Positions 28,515-38,621 of a DNA stretch of 64,000 nucleotides are shown one piece after another. Location of the stretch: contig NZ_JQLO01000001.1 in the NCBI RefSeq assembly GCF_000744255.1, forward strand, positions 1,240,001 through 1,304,000, in the 5' to 3' direction. Origin of the DNA: Carnobacterium divergens DSM 20623. GTDB lineage: Bacteria; Bacillota; Bacilli; Lactobacillales; Carnobacteriaceae. A model generated the notes under the pieces. It was not told where the DNA came from, did not search any database, and saw only the letters and a list, made by a program, of their open reading frames with translations. The number at the start of each line of letters is the position of its first letter. Within the stretch, counting starts at the first letter, position 1. A program made the position numbers and the translations under genes.

Positions 28515-29520
28515 AATAGATTAAATTTAATAAATCTTCTTTTTCAATATTCCCAAAGTAACGTTTAATATCTACTTTATCTAAGACATCATTGATTGCG
28601 CTTCGTTCATATTTTACATTTTCTAGTATTTTTTCGACATCCGAGATTTCACCTAGACCAAAAAAATCACCAAAGATTCTTACTTCTTTTAAAAATCCAT
28701 TTTCAACATTCATCTTAAACTCAACTGATCCAATTGGAAAACGTTGGCGACGATTTAATTCAAATTTAGGCGATTTCCCATAATTCCAATCCCAGTTCCC
28801 ATAATAGTCGTTTGAAATTTCATGGATTCGATTCCAGTCCGCTTCCGTTAGATGATATTCTTTTACTTGGCTACGCTCTGTTACGTCAAAAATACTCAAC
28901 AACAACTGATTTCTAAATTCTTTTGTTGAAATGTATTGATATTCATCACTTAAAAAAGGTTTGATATTCGTAACACGACTTCTGATTGATTTGATTCCCT
29001 TTGATTCAATTTTATCTTTTCGTACTTTTAAAGCACCTACAACAGCTTCAATATCACTGTCAAACATAATTGTTCCATGCGCAAACATTCTACCACTTGT
29101 CGCATACATCGCATTTCCTGAAAATTTCTTGTCATCAATCACTAAATCATTACGACCTTTTAATTCAGCCCCCTCAACACCCATTTGATGCAAGGAAGCA
29201 ATCACTGGCTTTGTAAATTTCCCAAAGTCTCGGAAAGAATTGCCATCATCCGGCATAATAAAACTAAAGGATAGATTGCCAAAATCGTGATAAACAGCTC
29301 CACCACCTGATAAACGACGCACAACATGAATGTTATTTTCTTCAACATACTGTGTGTTGATTTCTTCAATTGTATTTTGATTACGCCCAATAATAATCGA
29401 TGGCTCATTAATGTAAAAAAGTAAAATAGGTTCATCTAACTTCATTTCTTTTAATAAAAATGTTTCAATTGCTAAATTAATTCGCGGATCTGTAACCTCG
29501 TTGTTGTCTACAAAATACAT
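28513..29520 (-). CDS. lplA: Lipoate-protein ligase A family
   Basis: This 335-residue enzyme activates lipoate with ATP and transfers it to lipoyl domains of 2-oxoacid dehydrogenases or GcvH. Family motifs are IGRNQNTIEEIN, RRLSGGGAVYHDFGNLSFSF (binding loop) and DLVIDDKKFSGNAMYATSGRMFAHGTIMF, with a C-terminal LplA accessory domain. It is 20 bp downstream of the MBL hydrolase gene and probably co-transcribed. Confidence 0.93.
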   Translation of the reverse strand: MYFVDNNEVTDPRINLAIETFLLKEMKLDEPILLFYINEPSIIIGRNQNTIEEINTQYVEENNIHVVRRLSGGGAVYHDFGNLSFSFIMPDDGNSFRDFGKFTKPVIASLHQMGVEGAELKGRNDLVIDDKKFSGNAMYATSGRMFAHGTIMFDSDIEAVVGALKVRKDKIESKGIKSIRSRVTNIKPFLSDEYQYISTKEFRNQLLLSIFDVTERSQVKEYHLTEADWNRIHEISNDYYGNWDWNYGKSPKFELNRRQRFPIGSVEFKMNVENGFLKEVRIFGDFFGLGEISDVEKILENVKYERSAINDVLDKVDIKRYFGNIEKEDLLNLIY

Positions 29521-29540
29521 AAATAAATTGCTCCTTTTTC

Positions 29541-30287
29541 TTATAATTCTATTATTAAATCTTTTTTTGCCAATAAAACTTCTGTATTCTCTACGTGGTT
29601 GATTGCTTCTGCTTTTAACAATTCTAAATCTCCCGTTTGAGGCAAATGTGTCAAGACTAGTTTAGAGACTTTTGCTTCTTTAGCAATACGAGCCACTTCG
29701 ACTGAAGTCATATGCACTCGGTGATTTTCCATTCCTTCAAAGAAATTCGTATCCGCCAATAATACATCTGCTCCCTTAGAAAAAGGAATAAAATCTGCTA
29801 AATAACCTGAATCTGCTGTATAAACCAAAACTTTTCCAGTCTTCACTTCTTCAATTCGCATTGCAAAACAAGGAACCGGGTGCAGAGTTCTCATAAAGGT
29901 AATCTCAAATGGCCCAACATACGTTTTATGATGTTCTTCATAGGCAATGCCTTCTGAAACTCGCTCTAAAGTTAAGGCACTAAATCCTTGAGCATTTTCA
30001 GTATGAGCATAAATCGGTAAAATAGGTGCTCGATCTTCTCCATGATTTTTACGTTTCAGTTGTCTTAAAAATTGCAATACACCGATATCTGCAATATGGT
30101 CATGATGATAATGAGATAAAATCACCGCATCTAATTCCAAAGGATCAATATGCTGTTCCAAGGCAATCAAGGAGGCACTTCCAGCATCTACTAATAAATG
30201 ATACCCCTCAGACTCAACTAGATAAGCACTTGTTCCTTCGTTTTTGAAGGGATAGCCGCCCCAAAATCCTAAAACTGTTACTTTCAT
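29541..30287 (-). CDS. MBL-fold metallo-hydrolase (YhfI-like, RNase Z superfamily)
   Basis: This 248-residue cytosolic hydrolase has the zinc motif LSHYHHDHIADIG (HxHxDH, near residue 60), further ligands in MRTLHPVPCFAMRI, VYTADSGY and the C-terminal LTHLPQ. It belongs to the group containing B. subtilis YhfI. The substrate is unknown; RNase Z itself is longer and keeps an exosite absent here. In B. subtilis yhfI is next to the lplA homologue yhfJ, the same pairing as here. Confidence 0.88.
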   Translation of the reverse strand: MKVTVLGFWGGYPFKNEGTSAYLVESEGYHLLVDAGSASLIALEQHIDPLELDAVILSHYHHDHIADIGVLQFLRQLKRKNHGEDRAPILPIYAHTENAQGFSALTLERVSEGIAYEEHHKTYVGPFEITFMRTLHPVPCFAMRIEEVKTGKVLVYTADSGYLADFIPFSKGADVLLADTNFFEGMENHRVHMTSVEVARIAKEAKVSKLVLTHLPQTGDLELLKAEAINHVENTEVLLAKKDLIIEL

Positions 30288-30413
30288 ATTTATTATCTCC
30301 TTTCAAACTCTTCATAATTACCATACACCACACCTCTTAAAAGATAAATGAAAATGACTTTTTTTATTAAAAAGAACGATCTTTCTTTTCATATTTAAAT
30401 TAAAAATTCCAAA

Positions 30414-31817
30414 TTAAATACAATTTTGTTTTTTCATAAATGCAATCACGCTCTCACTTATCCCATTCGCTTGCTCAACACATTGATTAATACCAAAGCC
30501 ACCAAAACCATTACCCCCAATGTAGATACCAGGAAAATCCTTTTCCAATAATTGGATGACTTTGGCTTTCCTTTCATCATGTTGTGTCGTATATTGAGGA
30601 ATCGCATTCGGCCATCTAGAAACCACATGATAATTTGGTGGGGTCTCAATTCCAAGTATTTTCTGTAAATCTTCTAAAATATATTTTTCGACTTCTTGAT
30701 TGCTTAGTGAAACCAGTGAGTCTTCCCCGCGTCGTCCAAAATTAACACCCACAAGCGTTTCTTCTGTTGGATTTAGCACTGGCCATTTTTTATCCAATAA
30801 GACCGCTGACGTTATGTGAGAGGCATCTCTGCGTGGGGTAACAAAACCAAAACCAGAGGGTTGATTTTTAATAGCTCCCTTTGGAAAACTCAATAAAATA
30901 AATCCAATTGATGCTGTCACAATCTCATTGAAAAATTCTGTTAGCTCCGTATTTTTAAAAAGGTGGCGGTATTCAGTTGCAGTAGTTGCTACAATAATCG
31001 CCCCAACCCGCATCTGTTCTTTTCTATTAATATCTAAAATATATGTTCCACCAACACTTTTTTTAATTTCAAATACTTTTTTGCTAAATTGAATGTGACA
31101 TTTTAATCGTTCTTCAAGATTTTCTGTTAACACTGACAATCCATTGTCAAATGTTGCATAATTGCCATCACCATCTAAAAGTTCAGGATGCTTAGCCAGT
31201 CCTTTTGATAAACTACGGTATTTTTGGTGAATTTTATAGATGGATTCATTTGAACTAATAATTCCCATTTCATCTAAATCACCTGCATAAATTTTAGAAA
31301 AAAAGGGTTCTACAACATGTTCAACTTGCTCTTCTCCTAATCTTTTTCTTAAAAATGTACTAACTGAAACATCTTGTTCTAATGTTATTTTGGGTTGAAA
31401 AAAGTCCTTGTAACTTGCAACCTTTCCATGAAACGTTAAAATATGGTTTTTCCAAATATCTTGTCTTCTAATTGGAATGCCTTTATAAGTTGGGTAGTCT
31501 AAGCAATGTAACTGATTGTAAAAATAGACATCTGGCTTATTTCCTTGACTAAAAATCAACCAATTTTCAATCCCCAACTCTTTAATTAAATTCAGTGCAT
31601 CAGGGTACCGAACATCAATGGATTCTGCTCCCGTATCGATGTAACGGTCTTTTACTTTAATAGTATGTATTTTTCCGCCGATTCTTGTTGAACCTTCTAA
31701 TAAAATCAGTTCAAATGGTAAGTTGTATTTTTGAATTTCTTGTTCAATTCGGTATGCTGCTGTTAACCCTGTGATTCCCCCACCGATAATTGCAATTCTT
31801 TTTTTAGCTCTCTCCAT
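30414..31817 (-). CDS. hemY: Coproporphyrinogen III / protoporphyrinogen oxidase (HemY)
   Basis: This 467-residue FAD-dependent oxidase of late haem synthesis has the dinucleotide motif IAIIGGGITGLTAAYRIE at the N-terminus and the C-terminal signature PGIYIGGNGFGGFGINQCVE. In Gram-positives this enzyme (CgoX) oxidises coproporphyrinogen III. No hemE, hemH or other haem gene is in the window, so it may work with imported porphyrin or genes elsewhere. GGAGG lies 10 bp before the ATG. It is divergent from an HmoB/TRAP-like gene. Confidence 0.92.
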   Translation of the reverse strand: MERAKKRIAIIGGGITGLTAAYRIEQEIQKYNLPFELILLEGSTRIGGKIHTIKVKDRYIDTGAESIDVRYPDALNLIKELGIENWLIFSQGNKPDVYFYNQLHCLDYPTYKGIPIRRQDIWKNHILTFHGKVASYKDFFQPKITLEQDVSVSTFLRKRLGEEQVEHVVEPFFSKIYAGDLDEMGIISSNESIYKIHQKYRSLSKGLAKHPELLDGDGNYATFDNGLSVLTENLEERLKCHIQFSKKVFEIKKSVGGTYILDINRKEQMRVGAIIVATTATEYRHLFKNTELTEFFNEIVTASIGFILLSFPKGAIKNQPSGFGFVTPRRDASHITSAVLLDKKWPVLNPTEETLVGVNFGRRGEDSLVSLSNQEVEKYILEDLQKILGIETPPNYHVVSRWPNAIPQYTTQHDERKAKVIQLLEKDFPGIYIGGNGFGGFGINQCVEQANGISESVIAFMKKQNCI

Positions 31818-32043
31818 TTTCGCCCAACCTCCATTATGCTTCCAAAGTACCTTTATTTTACTTGTTTTCAGTGAAAAAGGAAACCATCTTTAAGTACTTT
31901 TTTACATATAATTAAAGTGCTTATTTTTATAATTTTTATTAATATTATTTCTCTTGCATTTCTAGCAGATTTCAATACACTTCTTTCACAAAGCAGTGTA
32001 TACTTAGAGATGTAATCACAACTGACTATTATGGAGGTAAATT

Positions 32044-32541
32044 ATGAGTATGTATGTTTATACCACAACCGGTACACATCCCTATCTAAGAACGTATCTA
32101 CACGACCATCCTGAACGTACGATGACACTAATGCAACGTGCAGATTCTTCAGGTACTTATTTACTAATGGATGAAAGTAATGGCAATTCTATCTTTAATG
32201 CACCTTTTGGTTATATTAATCGCTATCAATATCAAGAAAAGCCCCCAATTGGAATGGCTGTCCTACAGCATATTGGGTTATTACCAGAAGATGAAAAAAG
32301 CTTTTTGTTGCAATTTGATAAATTAAAAGCCACTTTAACTAACCACCCAGAATTAGATTGTTTGTATTTATTAAAATCAGAGCGTAAAATGGCGTATTTG
32401 ATTATGACTTTTTGGCAATCTACTGATGATTTTCATAAGTTTGAAAAATCGATTGATTTTCAACCGTTGCTTCCTTATGTAGCCGATCATCAAAGTCAAT
32501 CTTCTGAAATAACCTATGCAGATGTATTTTACATTAGATAA
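32044..32541 (+). CDS. HmoB/TRAP-like antibiotic biosynthesis monooxygenase-domain protein
   Basis: This 165-residue protein has the layout of B. subtilis HmoB and staphylococcal TRAP: a variable N-terminal half and a C-terminal ABM dimeric alpha-beta barrel domain (LIMTFWQSTDDFHKFEKS near residues 118-136). HmoB degrades haem. In B. subtilis the homologue sits near the hemEHY operon and here it is divergent from hemY, supporting a haem-related role. GGAGG lies 6 bp before the ATG. Haem-binding residues cannot be confirmed by eye. Confidence 0.72.
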   Translation: MSMYVYTTTGTHPYLRTYLHDHPERTMTLMQRADSSGTYLLMDESNGNSIFNAPFGYINRYQYQEKPPIGMAVLQHIGLLPEDEKSFLLQFDKLKATLTNHPELDCLYLLKSERKMAYLIMTFWQSTDDFHKFEKSIDFQPLLPYVADHQSQSSEITYADVFYIR

Positions 32542-32570
32542 TTTAGTTTAAAATCGACACGCAATTATTT

Positions 32571-32614
32571 ATAAAAAGCCTTAAGCAAAAATAATGCTTA
32601 AGGCTTCTTTTTAT
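32571..32614. terminator. Bidirectional terminator
   Basis: AAAAAGCCTTAAGCA pairs with TGCTTAAGGCTTCTTTTT between convergent genes. Confidence 0.85.
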
Positions 32615-33376
32615 CTACTTGTTTAACTCACTTTTTGCTACAACATAAAATTCTGTAATTGCTACTTGATTATATGGGAATACCCAAAGTAATGGAATAA
32701 ATAATCCTACCATACTAATCAAATACCATCCGATAAATGATAATTGTAAAACAAACAACGACCAAATTTTACCTTTAAGCAACTGATTTACATATTTGAA
32801 TAAATCACCAAAACCTAATTGCGGAAAATCGTAACGAGCTTGGACTGCTATTTGGAAATACGCTCCAATAATTAGTGAGAAACCTAAAGCAATCAGCGTC
32901 AAAATAGTAGTTAATCCAAGTAAAGCTCCAATACCACCTGTAGCTACAGCATCTTGTGACATTGAAACGCCTGTTCCACTCGTAAATACCAAGGCAATCA
33001 CTGCACCAATCCCTACAACGCTAATTGCTGGAATAAAGATAATAAAACTAATAATAAAACTAACTACTTTAGAAACGATATTAATCAATAGCATCGGTAC
33101 ATAACGACCTTCGCTAAAAACATTGAACAACATGGATACTTCTGCTTTTTCTCCTCGAACTGTTCTGAGGGCTGCAATATATAACCCATAAGAAAATGCA
33201 AAGGTTAGGAATATTCCAGATAACCAAATAATGGTTGAATTGTCATGGAAAAGAGCTCCTAAAATGGCTGTAATAAAATAATTGATTAAACCTGATAACA
33301 ATGTTAAGAGAGCAAAGGTACCCCATTGACCTTTAAGCGTTGTTCTTGCTGCTTTTCGAAAATCAGCACTTGTCAT
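32615..33376 (-). CDS. DUF975 family integral membrane protein
   Basis: This protein of about 253 residues has six hydrophobic segments. The N-terminus TSADFRKAARTTLKGQWG matches the start of DUF975 (YciC-like) proteins. Its function is unknown. Three ATGs lie close together; the third (33376) is best spaced behind AAAGG, but 33382 or 33385 are possible. It lies directly downstream of the M42 aminopeptidase gene and is probably co-transcribed. Confidence 0.78.
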   Translation of the reverse strand: MTSADFRKAARTTLKGQWGTFALLTLLSGLINYFITAILGALFHDNSTIIWLSGIFLTFAFSYGLYIAALRTVRGEKAEVSMLFNVFSEGRYVPMLLINIVSKVVSFIISFIIFIPAISVVGIGAVIALVFTSGTGVSMSQDAVATGGIGALLGLTTILTLIALGFSLIIGAYFQIAVQARYDFPQLGFGDLFKYVNQLLKGKIWSLFVLQLSFIGWYLISMVGLFIPLLWVFPYNQVAITEFYVVAKSELNK

Positions 33377-33394
33377 TTTCATCATCCTTTCTTT

Positions 33395-34480
33395 TTAAGA
33401 ACCAAATTTAATTTTCTTAACTGTTTCACTGTCCAAGCGTTTAATGACTTCTGTCATTAGTTTCACTGTATTTAAATAATCGTCTTCATGAATAACTGAA
33501 GTATGAGAATGTAAATAGCGTGTTGCCACTGTAATCGCTAAGGCTGGAATCCCATTTTTACTCACATGTTGACTTCCTGCATCTGTTCCCCCACCAGCAA
33601 TCACTGTATATTGGAAAGGAATTTCTAATTCTTCAGCTACACCTACGACAAAATCACGTAAACCTTTATGAGCGACCATTGACGCATCGTAAATAATAAT
33701 TTGTGGCCCTTTACCTAATTTAGAATCCGCTTCTTTAGATGTCATTCCAGGAGTGTCTCCGGCTGTTCCAGTATCTAATGCAAAAGCAATATCTGGATCA
33801 ACCATATGAGTAGCCGTTTTTGCACCACGCAAACCAACTTCTTCTTGAACATTTCCTGCTCCAAAAGCAATATTTGGATGTGATGATGCTTTTAAGTTTT
33901 CTAAAATTCTTAGTGTCACTGCTAAACCAATTCGATTATCCCAAGCTTTTGCTAATAAAAACTTAGAGTCATTCAAACGTTTAAATTCGATGTAAGGTGT
34001 GACCATGTCTCCTGGTTTAACTCCCCAGTTCAGAACTTCTTCTTTACTTGTTGCACCGATATCAATAAACATATCGGCAATCTCATAAGCTTTATTGCGT
34101 ACTTCAGCAGTTAGCACATGGGGTGGTTTACAACCAATTACGCCATGTATTGTTTTATTTTTGCCAGTTGTAATTTCAACTTGTTGCGCTAACATTACTT
34201 GCGACCACCAACCACCTAAGGTTTGAAACTTAAGGAAGCCTTCTTCAGTTATTCCTGTAACCATAAAACCAACTTCATCTAGGTGACCTGCAAATAGTAT
34301 TTTCGGGCCAGATGCATCTCCGACTTTTTTAGCAATCACACTACCTAAACCGTCAAAGTTAATTTTATCAGCATATTTTTCAGCATAATTAACGAAAACA
34401 TTACGAACGGCTCCTTCATTTCCTGGAACCCCTTTTGCATCTGTTAAATCTTTTAATAATTGCAATTCCTTTTCTTCCAT
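33395..34480 (-). CDS. M42 family glutamyl aminopeptidase-type metallopeptidase
   Basis: This 361-residue cytosolic di-zinc aminopeptidase is related to lactococcal PepA and B. subtilis YtoP/YsdC. Metal and catalytic motifs are [12 protein letters not shown] (near 67), KAWDNRIGL (near 180), VQEEVGLRG (near 212), [13 protein letters not shown] and the C-terminal [15 protein letters not shown]. With the oppA genes just upstream and oppBCDF at 22.7 kb, a role in using imported peptides is plausible. A GAGG ribosome site precedes the ATG. Confidence 0.9.
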   Translation of the reverse strand: MEEKELQLLKDLTDAKGVPGNEGAVRNVFVNYAEKYADKINFDGLGSVIAKKVGDASGPKILFAGHLDEVGFMVTGITEEGFLKFQTLGGWWSQVMLAQQVEITTGKNKTIHGVIGCKPPHVLTAEVRNKAYEIADMFIDIGATSKEEVLNWGVKPGDMVTPYIEFKRLNDSKFLLAKAWDNRIGLAVTLRILENLKASSHPNIAFGAGNVQEEVGLRGAKTATHMVDPDIAFALDTGTAGDTPGMTSKEADSKLGKGPQIIIYDASMVAHKGLRDFVVGVAEELEIPFQYTVIAGGGTDAGSQHVSKNGIPALAITVATRYLHSHTSVIHEDDYLNTVKLMTEVIKRLDSETVKKIKFGS

Positions 34481-34576
34481 TTTAAAAGACCTCCTTTCAA
34501 TTCTAAGCTTTATTATATCACTTTTTATGAAAAAACTAAAACCATTCCTTTTTATAACAACATGAATTTTATAGCT

Positions 34577-34613
34577 AAAAAAAACTTGTACCCGTTAACG
34601 AGTACAAGTTTTT
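34577..34613 (-). terminator. Terminator of the 34622 oppA gene
   Basis: On the minus strand AAACTTGTAC pairs with GTACAAGTTT and is followed by TTTTT just past the stop codon. Confidence 0.85.
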
Positions 34614-34621
34614 CCTCACAA

Positions 34622-36301
34622 TTAATGGCTTGTTACATAAGCCCATTTGTATGAATATTCAGGACCTACTAATTGCATTCCCACATCTTTAACAAATGGT
34701 TTTTCTAAAACTGCATTGTAACGTTGATAGATAGGCCCAATTCCGGCTGTTTTCAACAGTTCTTTTTCAGCTTCGCGCATTTCATCCCAACGTTTTTCTG
34801 GGTCAGAAAGGCTCGTTGTTTTAACATTTTCCAACAATTCGTCGTACTTCGCATTTGAGAAATTTGAACGGTTATTGCTGTTATCTGTTGTAAATAAATC
34901 TAAGAAGCTAACAGGATCAGAGAAATCAGCACTCCAACCAGCTACTTGAATATCATAGTCCATTTTATTATTTAAATCGATACGAACTTTAAATGGAACA
35001 TTTTTCAATTTCACTGTTAAGCCTGGTAAGTTTTCTTCTAATTGACCTTGCATAAACTCTAATGAACGTTTTGCATTTTCAGTATCGTCAGAAAGTAATT
35101 CTAACTCAACCTTATCAACTCCAAGTTCTTTCAAGCCTTTTTTCCATGCAGCGGCTGCTTCTTTTTTATTGTATTTCAATATGTTGCCATTTTCTTTACG
35201 GAAGTCTTTACCGTTTTTAGGATCTTTTGCTAAACCTTCTGGAACAAAACCATCAGCTGGAATTGAACCATTTTTTAAGATAGTATCTGAATAAGATTGT
35301 TTATCAAATGCCATTGAAATAGCTTTACGGATATTTTCATTGGCTAATGGAGTATCACTACCATTACGTTTTTGATTGTATTTAAAGTAGAACACAGATG
35401 AAGTTGGAATGTTTTTCAAATCAGGATCGCCTTCTTTAGTTTGAACATACTCCCCTGTTAATTTCATCATATCGATATCATCTGAATCATATAAATTCAA
35501 CGCAGTTGACATTTCTTTTACGACGTCTACTTTGATCGTATCTAGTTTCACTTCTTTTTTATCCCAATAAGTGTCGTTCTTTTTGTAAACCCAGCTTAAA
35601 CCAGTTCCGTCCCATTCGGTTAATTGGAAAGGCCCATTATAAACTAATTTTTCACTGTTTTTAGCAAATGAATCGCCTTGCTCAGTCACATATTTCTCAT
35701 TTTGTGGCATAAACATGGTTAAACATAATAAATCTTTAAAGTAAGGAACTTCTGCTGCTAATTTTACTTCAAAGGTTTTATCATCAAGCGCTTTGACACC
35801 TAAATCTGTTGCTGGTTTTTCACCTTTTGTAATTTCAGTAGCATTTTCAACAATTCCTGACATCATGTAAGAAAATTGTGCTGCTGTATTAGGATCTACT
35901 ACACGTCTCCATGCAAACACAAAATCATTTGCTGTTACAGGATCGCCATTTGACCAATTTGCATCGTCTCTGATTTTAAAGGTATAGGTTAAACCATCTT
36001 CGCTAATTTGTGGTTCTTCTTTTGCCATTCCTAAAACAATGTTATTTTTCAAATCTTTACGATAAAGTCCTTCAAACACATTGTTCATAACGGTTGAACC
36101 TACCGCATCTGTGTTCATTACAGAATCCATTGTTGGAATTTCTGCTGTTTCAATTAAATTTAATTCTTGTTTTTTTGCCATCTTGCCGCTATCGTTTGAT
36201 GCGTTATCACTTTTATCAGAACTTCCTCCACCACATGCTGCCAAAATGACAGTTGAAGCTAGAGCAACTCCTAAAATCCCCATTACTTTACCTTTTTTCA
36301 T
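34622..36301 (-). CDS. oppA: Oligopeptide-binding lipoprotein OppA (paralogue 1)
   Basis: This 559-residue SBP_bac_5-family lipoprotein captures peptides for OppBCDF. The signal peptide ends in LAAC with Cys23 as lipidation site, followed by a Gly/Ser/Asp-rich tether. The family segment KMAKKQELNLIETAEIPTMDS begins the mature domain. It is closely similar along its whole length to the 36521 protein, the mark of a tandem duplication. GGAGG precedes the ATG. It has its own terminator. Confidence 0.95.
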   Translation of the reverse strand: MKKGKVMGILGVALASTVILAACGGGSSDKSDNASNDSGKMAKKQELNLIETAEIPTMDSVMNTDAVGSTVMNNVFEGLYRKDLKNNIVLGMAKEEPQISEDGLTYTFKIRDDANWSNGDPVTANDFVFAWRRVVDPNTAAQFSYMMSGIVENATEITKGEKPATDLGVKALDDKTFEVKLAAEVPYFKDLLCLTMFMPQNEKYVTEQGDSFAKNSEKLVYNGPFQLTEWDGTGLSWVYKKNDTYWDKKEVKLDTIKVDVVKEMSTALNLYDSDDIDMMKLTGEYVQTKEGDPDLKNIPTSSVFYFKYNQKRNGSDTPLANENIRKAISMAFDKQSYSDTILKNGSIPADGFVPEGLAKDPKNGKDFRKENGNILKYNKKEAAAAWKKGLKELGVDKVELELLSDDTENAKRSLEFMQGQLEENLPGLTVKLKNVPFKVRIDLNNKMDYDIQVAGWSADFSDPVSFLDLFTTDNSNNRSNFSNAKYDELLENVKTTSLSDPEKRWDEMREAEKELLKTAGIGPIYQRYNAVLEKPFVKDVGMQLVGPEYSYKWAYVTSH

Positions 36302-36474
36302 TTCTAGACCTCCAATTTCAACCTTATTAAGTTAAGATTAAATTTTTATAAGCTAACAAAACCGATTTTATCATCTTATTATAAGGCTAGCAATTGTTAC
36401 ATGCTTGTTTCTAATTAAGCTCTCATCCCTGTTAATCAAACCTTAATTAATGAAGAATGTAATGTTTGAAAATC

Positions 36475-36512
36475 AAAAAAAAGCAAGTGAGATTGAATTC
36501 TCACTTGCTTCT
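36475..36512 (-). terminator. Terminator of the 36521 oppA gene
   Basis: AAGCAAGTGAGA pairs with TCTCACTTGCTT on the minus strand and is followed by a T run. Confidence 0.9.
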
Positions 36513-36520
36513 TAGATTTC

Positions 36521-38209
36521 TTAATGACTTTCAACGTATGCCCATTTGTAAGTGTAATCAGCTCCAACTAAGTGAACTCCGATATCTTTAACATATGGTT
36601 TTTGTAATACTGAATTGTAACGTTGATAAATTGGTGCAATACCTGCAGTATCCATCAAGATTTTTTCAGCTTTTAACATTTCATCCCAACGTTTTTCTGG
36701 GTCAGAAAGACTTGTTGTTTGGATTTTTTCAAGTAATGCATCGTATTCTGCATTTGAGAAACCTGATTTGTTATTTCCGTTTTCTGTTTGGAATAACTCA
36801 AGGAAGTTGATTGGATCGGCGAAATCTGCACCCCAACCTGCTACTTGGATGTCATAGTCTTGTTTGTCATTTAAGTCAAGGCGAACCTTAAATGGAACAT
36901 TTTTTAATTTGATTTTTAGGTTAGGAAGGTTTGCTTCCATTTGACCTTGCATAAACTCTGAAGATTTTTTCGCATTTTCAGTATCATCTGAAAGAATTTC
37001 AAGCTCTAATTTGTCTACGCCAAGTTCTTTCAAACCTTTTTCCCAATACTCTTTTGCTTGTTTTTTATTGTATTCTAGCAAGTTGCCATTTTCTTTACGG
37101 AAATCTTTGTCATTCTTAGGATCTTTTGCAAGTCCTTCTGGAACCATTCCGTTAGCTGGAACTGAACCATTTTGTAACACAGTATCCGCATATGCTTTCT
37201 TGTCATAAGACATTGCAATCGCTTTACGGATGTTTTCATTTGCTAAAGGTGTTTCTTTATCCGAACGTTTTTGGTTGAATTTAAACCAGAACACAGATGA
37301 AGTTGGAAGTTTCTTTAAATCTGCATCATCTTGTCTTTGTTGTGCGTAATCGCCAGACAGAAGCATTCTATCAATAGAATCATTGTCATATAAATTCAAT
37401 GCAGTTGACGTTTCTTTTACAACGTCGACATTGATTGAATCAAGCTTAACAGCTTTTTTGTCCCAATAAGTGTCATTCTTTTTGTATACCCAGTTTAAAC
37501 CAGTTCCATCCCATTTTGTTAATGTAAATGGACCATTATAAACAAGATTGTCACTATTTTTAGCATAAGATTCGCCTTTTTCTTTAGCAAACTTCTCGTT
37601 TTGTGGGTAATACATTGATAATCCTAACAAGCCTTTGAAGTATGGTACTTCTGAAGCTAGTTTTACTTCTAATGTTTTATCGTCAATTGCCTTAACGCCT
37701 AAATCAGTTGCTGGTTTTTCACCTGCAATAATCTCTGTTGCATTTGCAATTACGCCATCCATCATGTAGCTATATGGTGCTGCTGTTGCAGGATCAACAA
37801 GACGTTGCCACGCATAAACGAAGTCACCTGAAGTTACAGGATCACCGTTTGACCAGTTTGCATCTTCTCTAATTTTAAAGGTATAAGTTAAGCCGTCTTC
37901 ACTCACTTTAGGCTCTTCTGCAGCCATTGCTAACTCATTATTATTTTTAAGATCTTGGCGATACAGTCCTTCAAAAACGTTGTTCATTACAACAGAACCA
38001 ACTGCATCTGTATTCATTACTGTATCCATTGTAGGAATTTCAGCACTTTCAATTAAATTCAAAGTTTGTTTATCAGCCACTTTTGATGACCCTTTATCAG
38101 AGGAAGATTTGCTTCCACTATCTGAACTACTTCCACCGCCACAGGCTGCTAAAACTAATGTTGATGTTAAAGCAATTCCTAATAGACCTACTACATTTCT
38201 TTTTTTCAT
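36521..38209 (-). CDS. oppA: Oligopeptide-binding lipoprotein OppA (paralogue 2)
   Basis: This 562-residue peptide-binding lipoprotein is the paralogue of the 34622 gene. The lipobox is LVLAAC (Cys23), with a serine-rich tether. ATG 38209 is chosen with GGAGG 7 bp upstream; the longer frame starts inside the leader. Differences from its neighbour cluster in loops around the ligand pocket (for example QRQDDADLKKLPTSSVFWFKF against TKEGDPDLKNIPTSSVFYFKY, split here only for comparison), so specificity may differ. It has a good promoter upstream and a terminator downstream. Confidence 0.95.
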   Translation of the reverse strand: MKKRNVVGLLGIALTSTLVLAACGGGSSSDSGSKSSSDKGSSKVADKQTLNLIESAEIPTMDTVMNTDAVGSVVMNNVFEGLYRQDLKNNNELAMAAEEPKVSEDGLTYTFKIREDANWSNGDPVTSGDFVYAWQRLVDPATAAPYSYMMDGVIANATEIIAGEKPATDLGVKAIDDKTLEVKLASEVPYFKGLLGLSMYYPQNEKFAKEKGESYAKNSDNLVYNGPFTLTKWDGTGLNWVYKKNDTYWDKKAVKLDSINVDVVKETSTALNLYDNDSIDRMLLSGDYAQQRQDDADLKKLPTSSVFWFKFNQKRSDKETPLANENIRKAIAMSYDKKAYADTVLQNGSVPANGMVPEGLAKDPKNDKDFRKENGNLLEYNKKQAKEYWEKGLKELGVDKLELEILSDDTENAKKSSEFMQGQMEANLPNLKIKLKNVPFKVRLDLNDKQDYDIQVAGWGADFADPINFLELFQTENGNNKSGFSNAEYDALLEKIQTTSLSDPEKRWDEMLKAEKILMDTAGIAPIYQRYNSVLQKPYVKDIGVHLVGADYTYKWAYVESH

Positions 38210-38262
38210 ATTCATTCCTCCGATTTGTAATACTTTAAATAACAAATTAACTTCTTGTCACT

Positions 38263-38291
38263 ATATTATCATCTTAATTTAATATTATCAA
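38263..38291 (-). promoter_or_regulatory. oppA: Sigma-A promoter of the 36521 oppA gene
   Basis: On the minus strand TTGATA (38291-38286) and TAATAT (38268-38263) are 17 bp apart, about 55 bp upstream of the start codon. Confidence 0.65.
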
Positions 38292-38576
38292 CATTTAAAT
38301 TTAAATTATCTGAATTTTTCGATTCAATGTATGCGTTCACTTCAAGCTTAAAGCTTATAAATGACTTAATTAATAGCGTTTTTCACTTTATTTTAATTTT
38401 TTAACTAAAATTAATTTAACCTAACATTTAAAAAAATGAGAATTTGAAGTGACAATTATAACTGAATCAAACTAGAGCCTTTCTCCCTTTTTTAAAGCTT
38501 TAACACTGAATCTAGCTACTTTTCATTTGATTTATTTAATAACAAAAATATTATGTCTTTTTATTCTTTTTTACAT

Positions 38577-38616
38577 AAAAAAGGGGGATAGAATTGAAAT
38601 TTCTACCCTCCTTTTC
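38577..38616 (-). terminator. Terminator of the Bce-type ABC operon
   Basis: GGAGGGTAGAAATTTCAATTCTATCCCCC folds into an imperfect stem on the minus strand and is followed by TTTTTT. Confidence 0.7.
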
Positions 38617-38621
38617 TATCT

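Larger units (their letters stand above)
38210..38621. other. Intergenic region upstream of oppA (412 bp)
   Basis: I see no gene in this stretch. It holds the oppA promoter near 38263-38291 and the bceB-type terminator at 38577-38616. The remaining sequence is AT-rich and unexplained. Confidence 0.6.
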
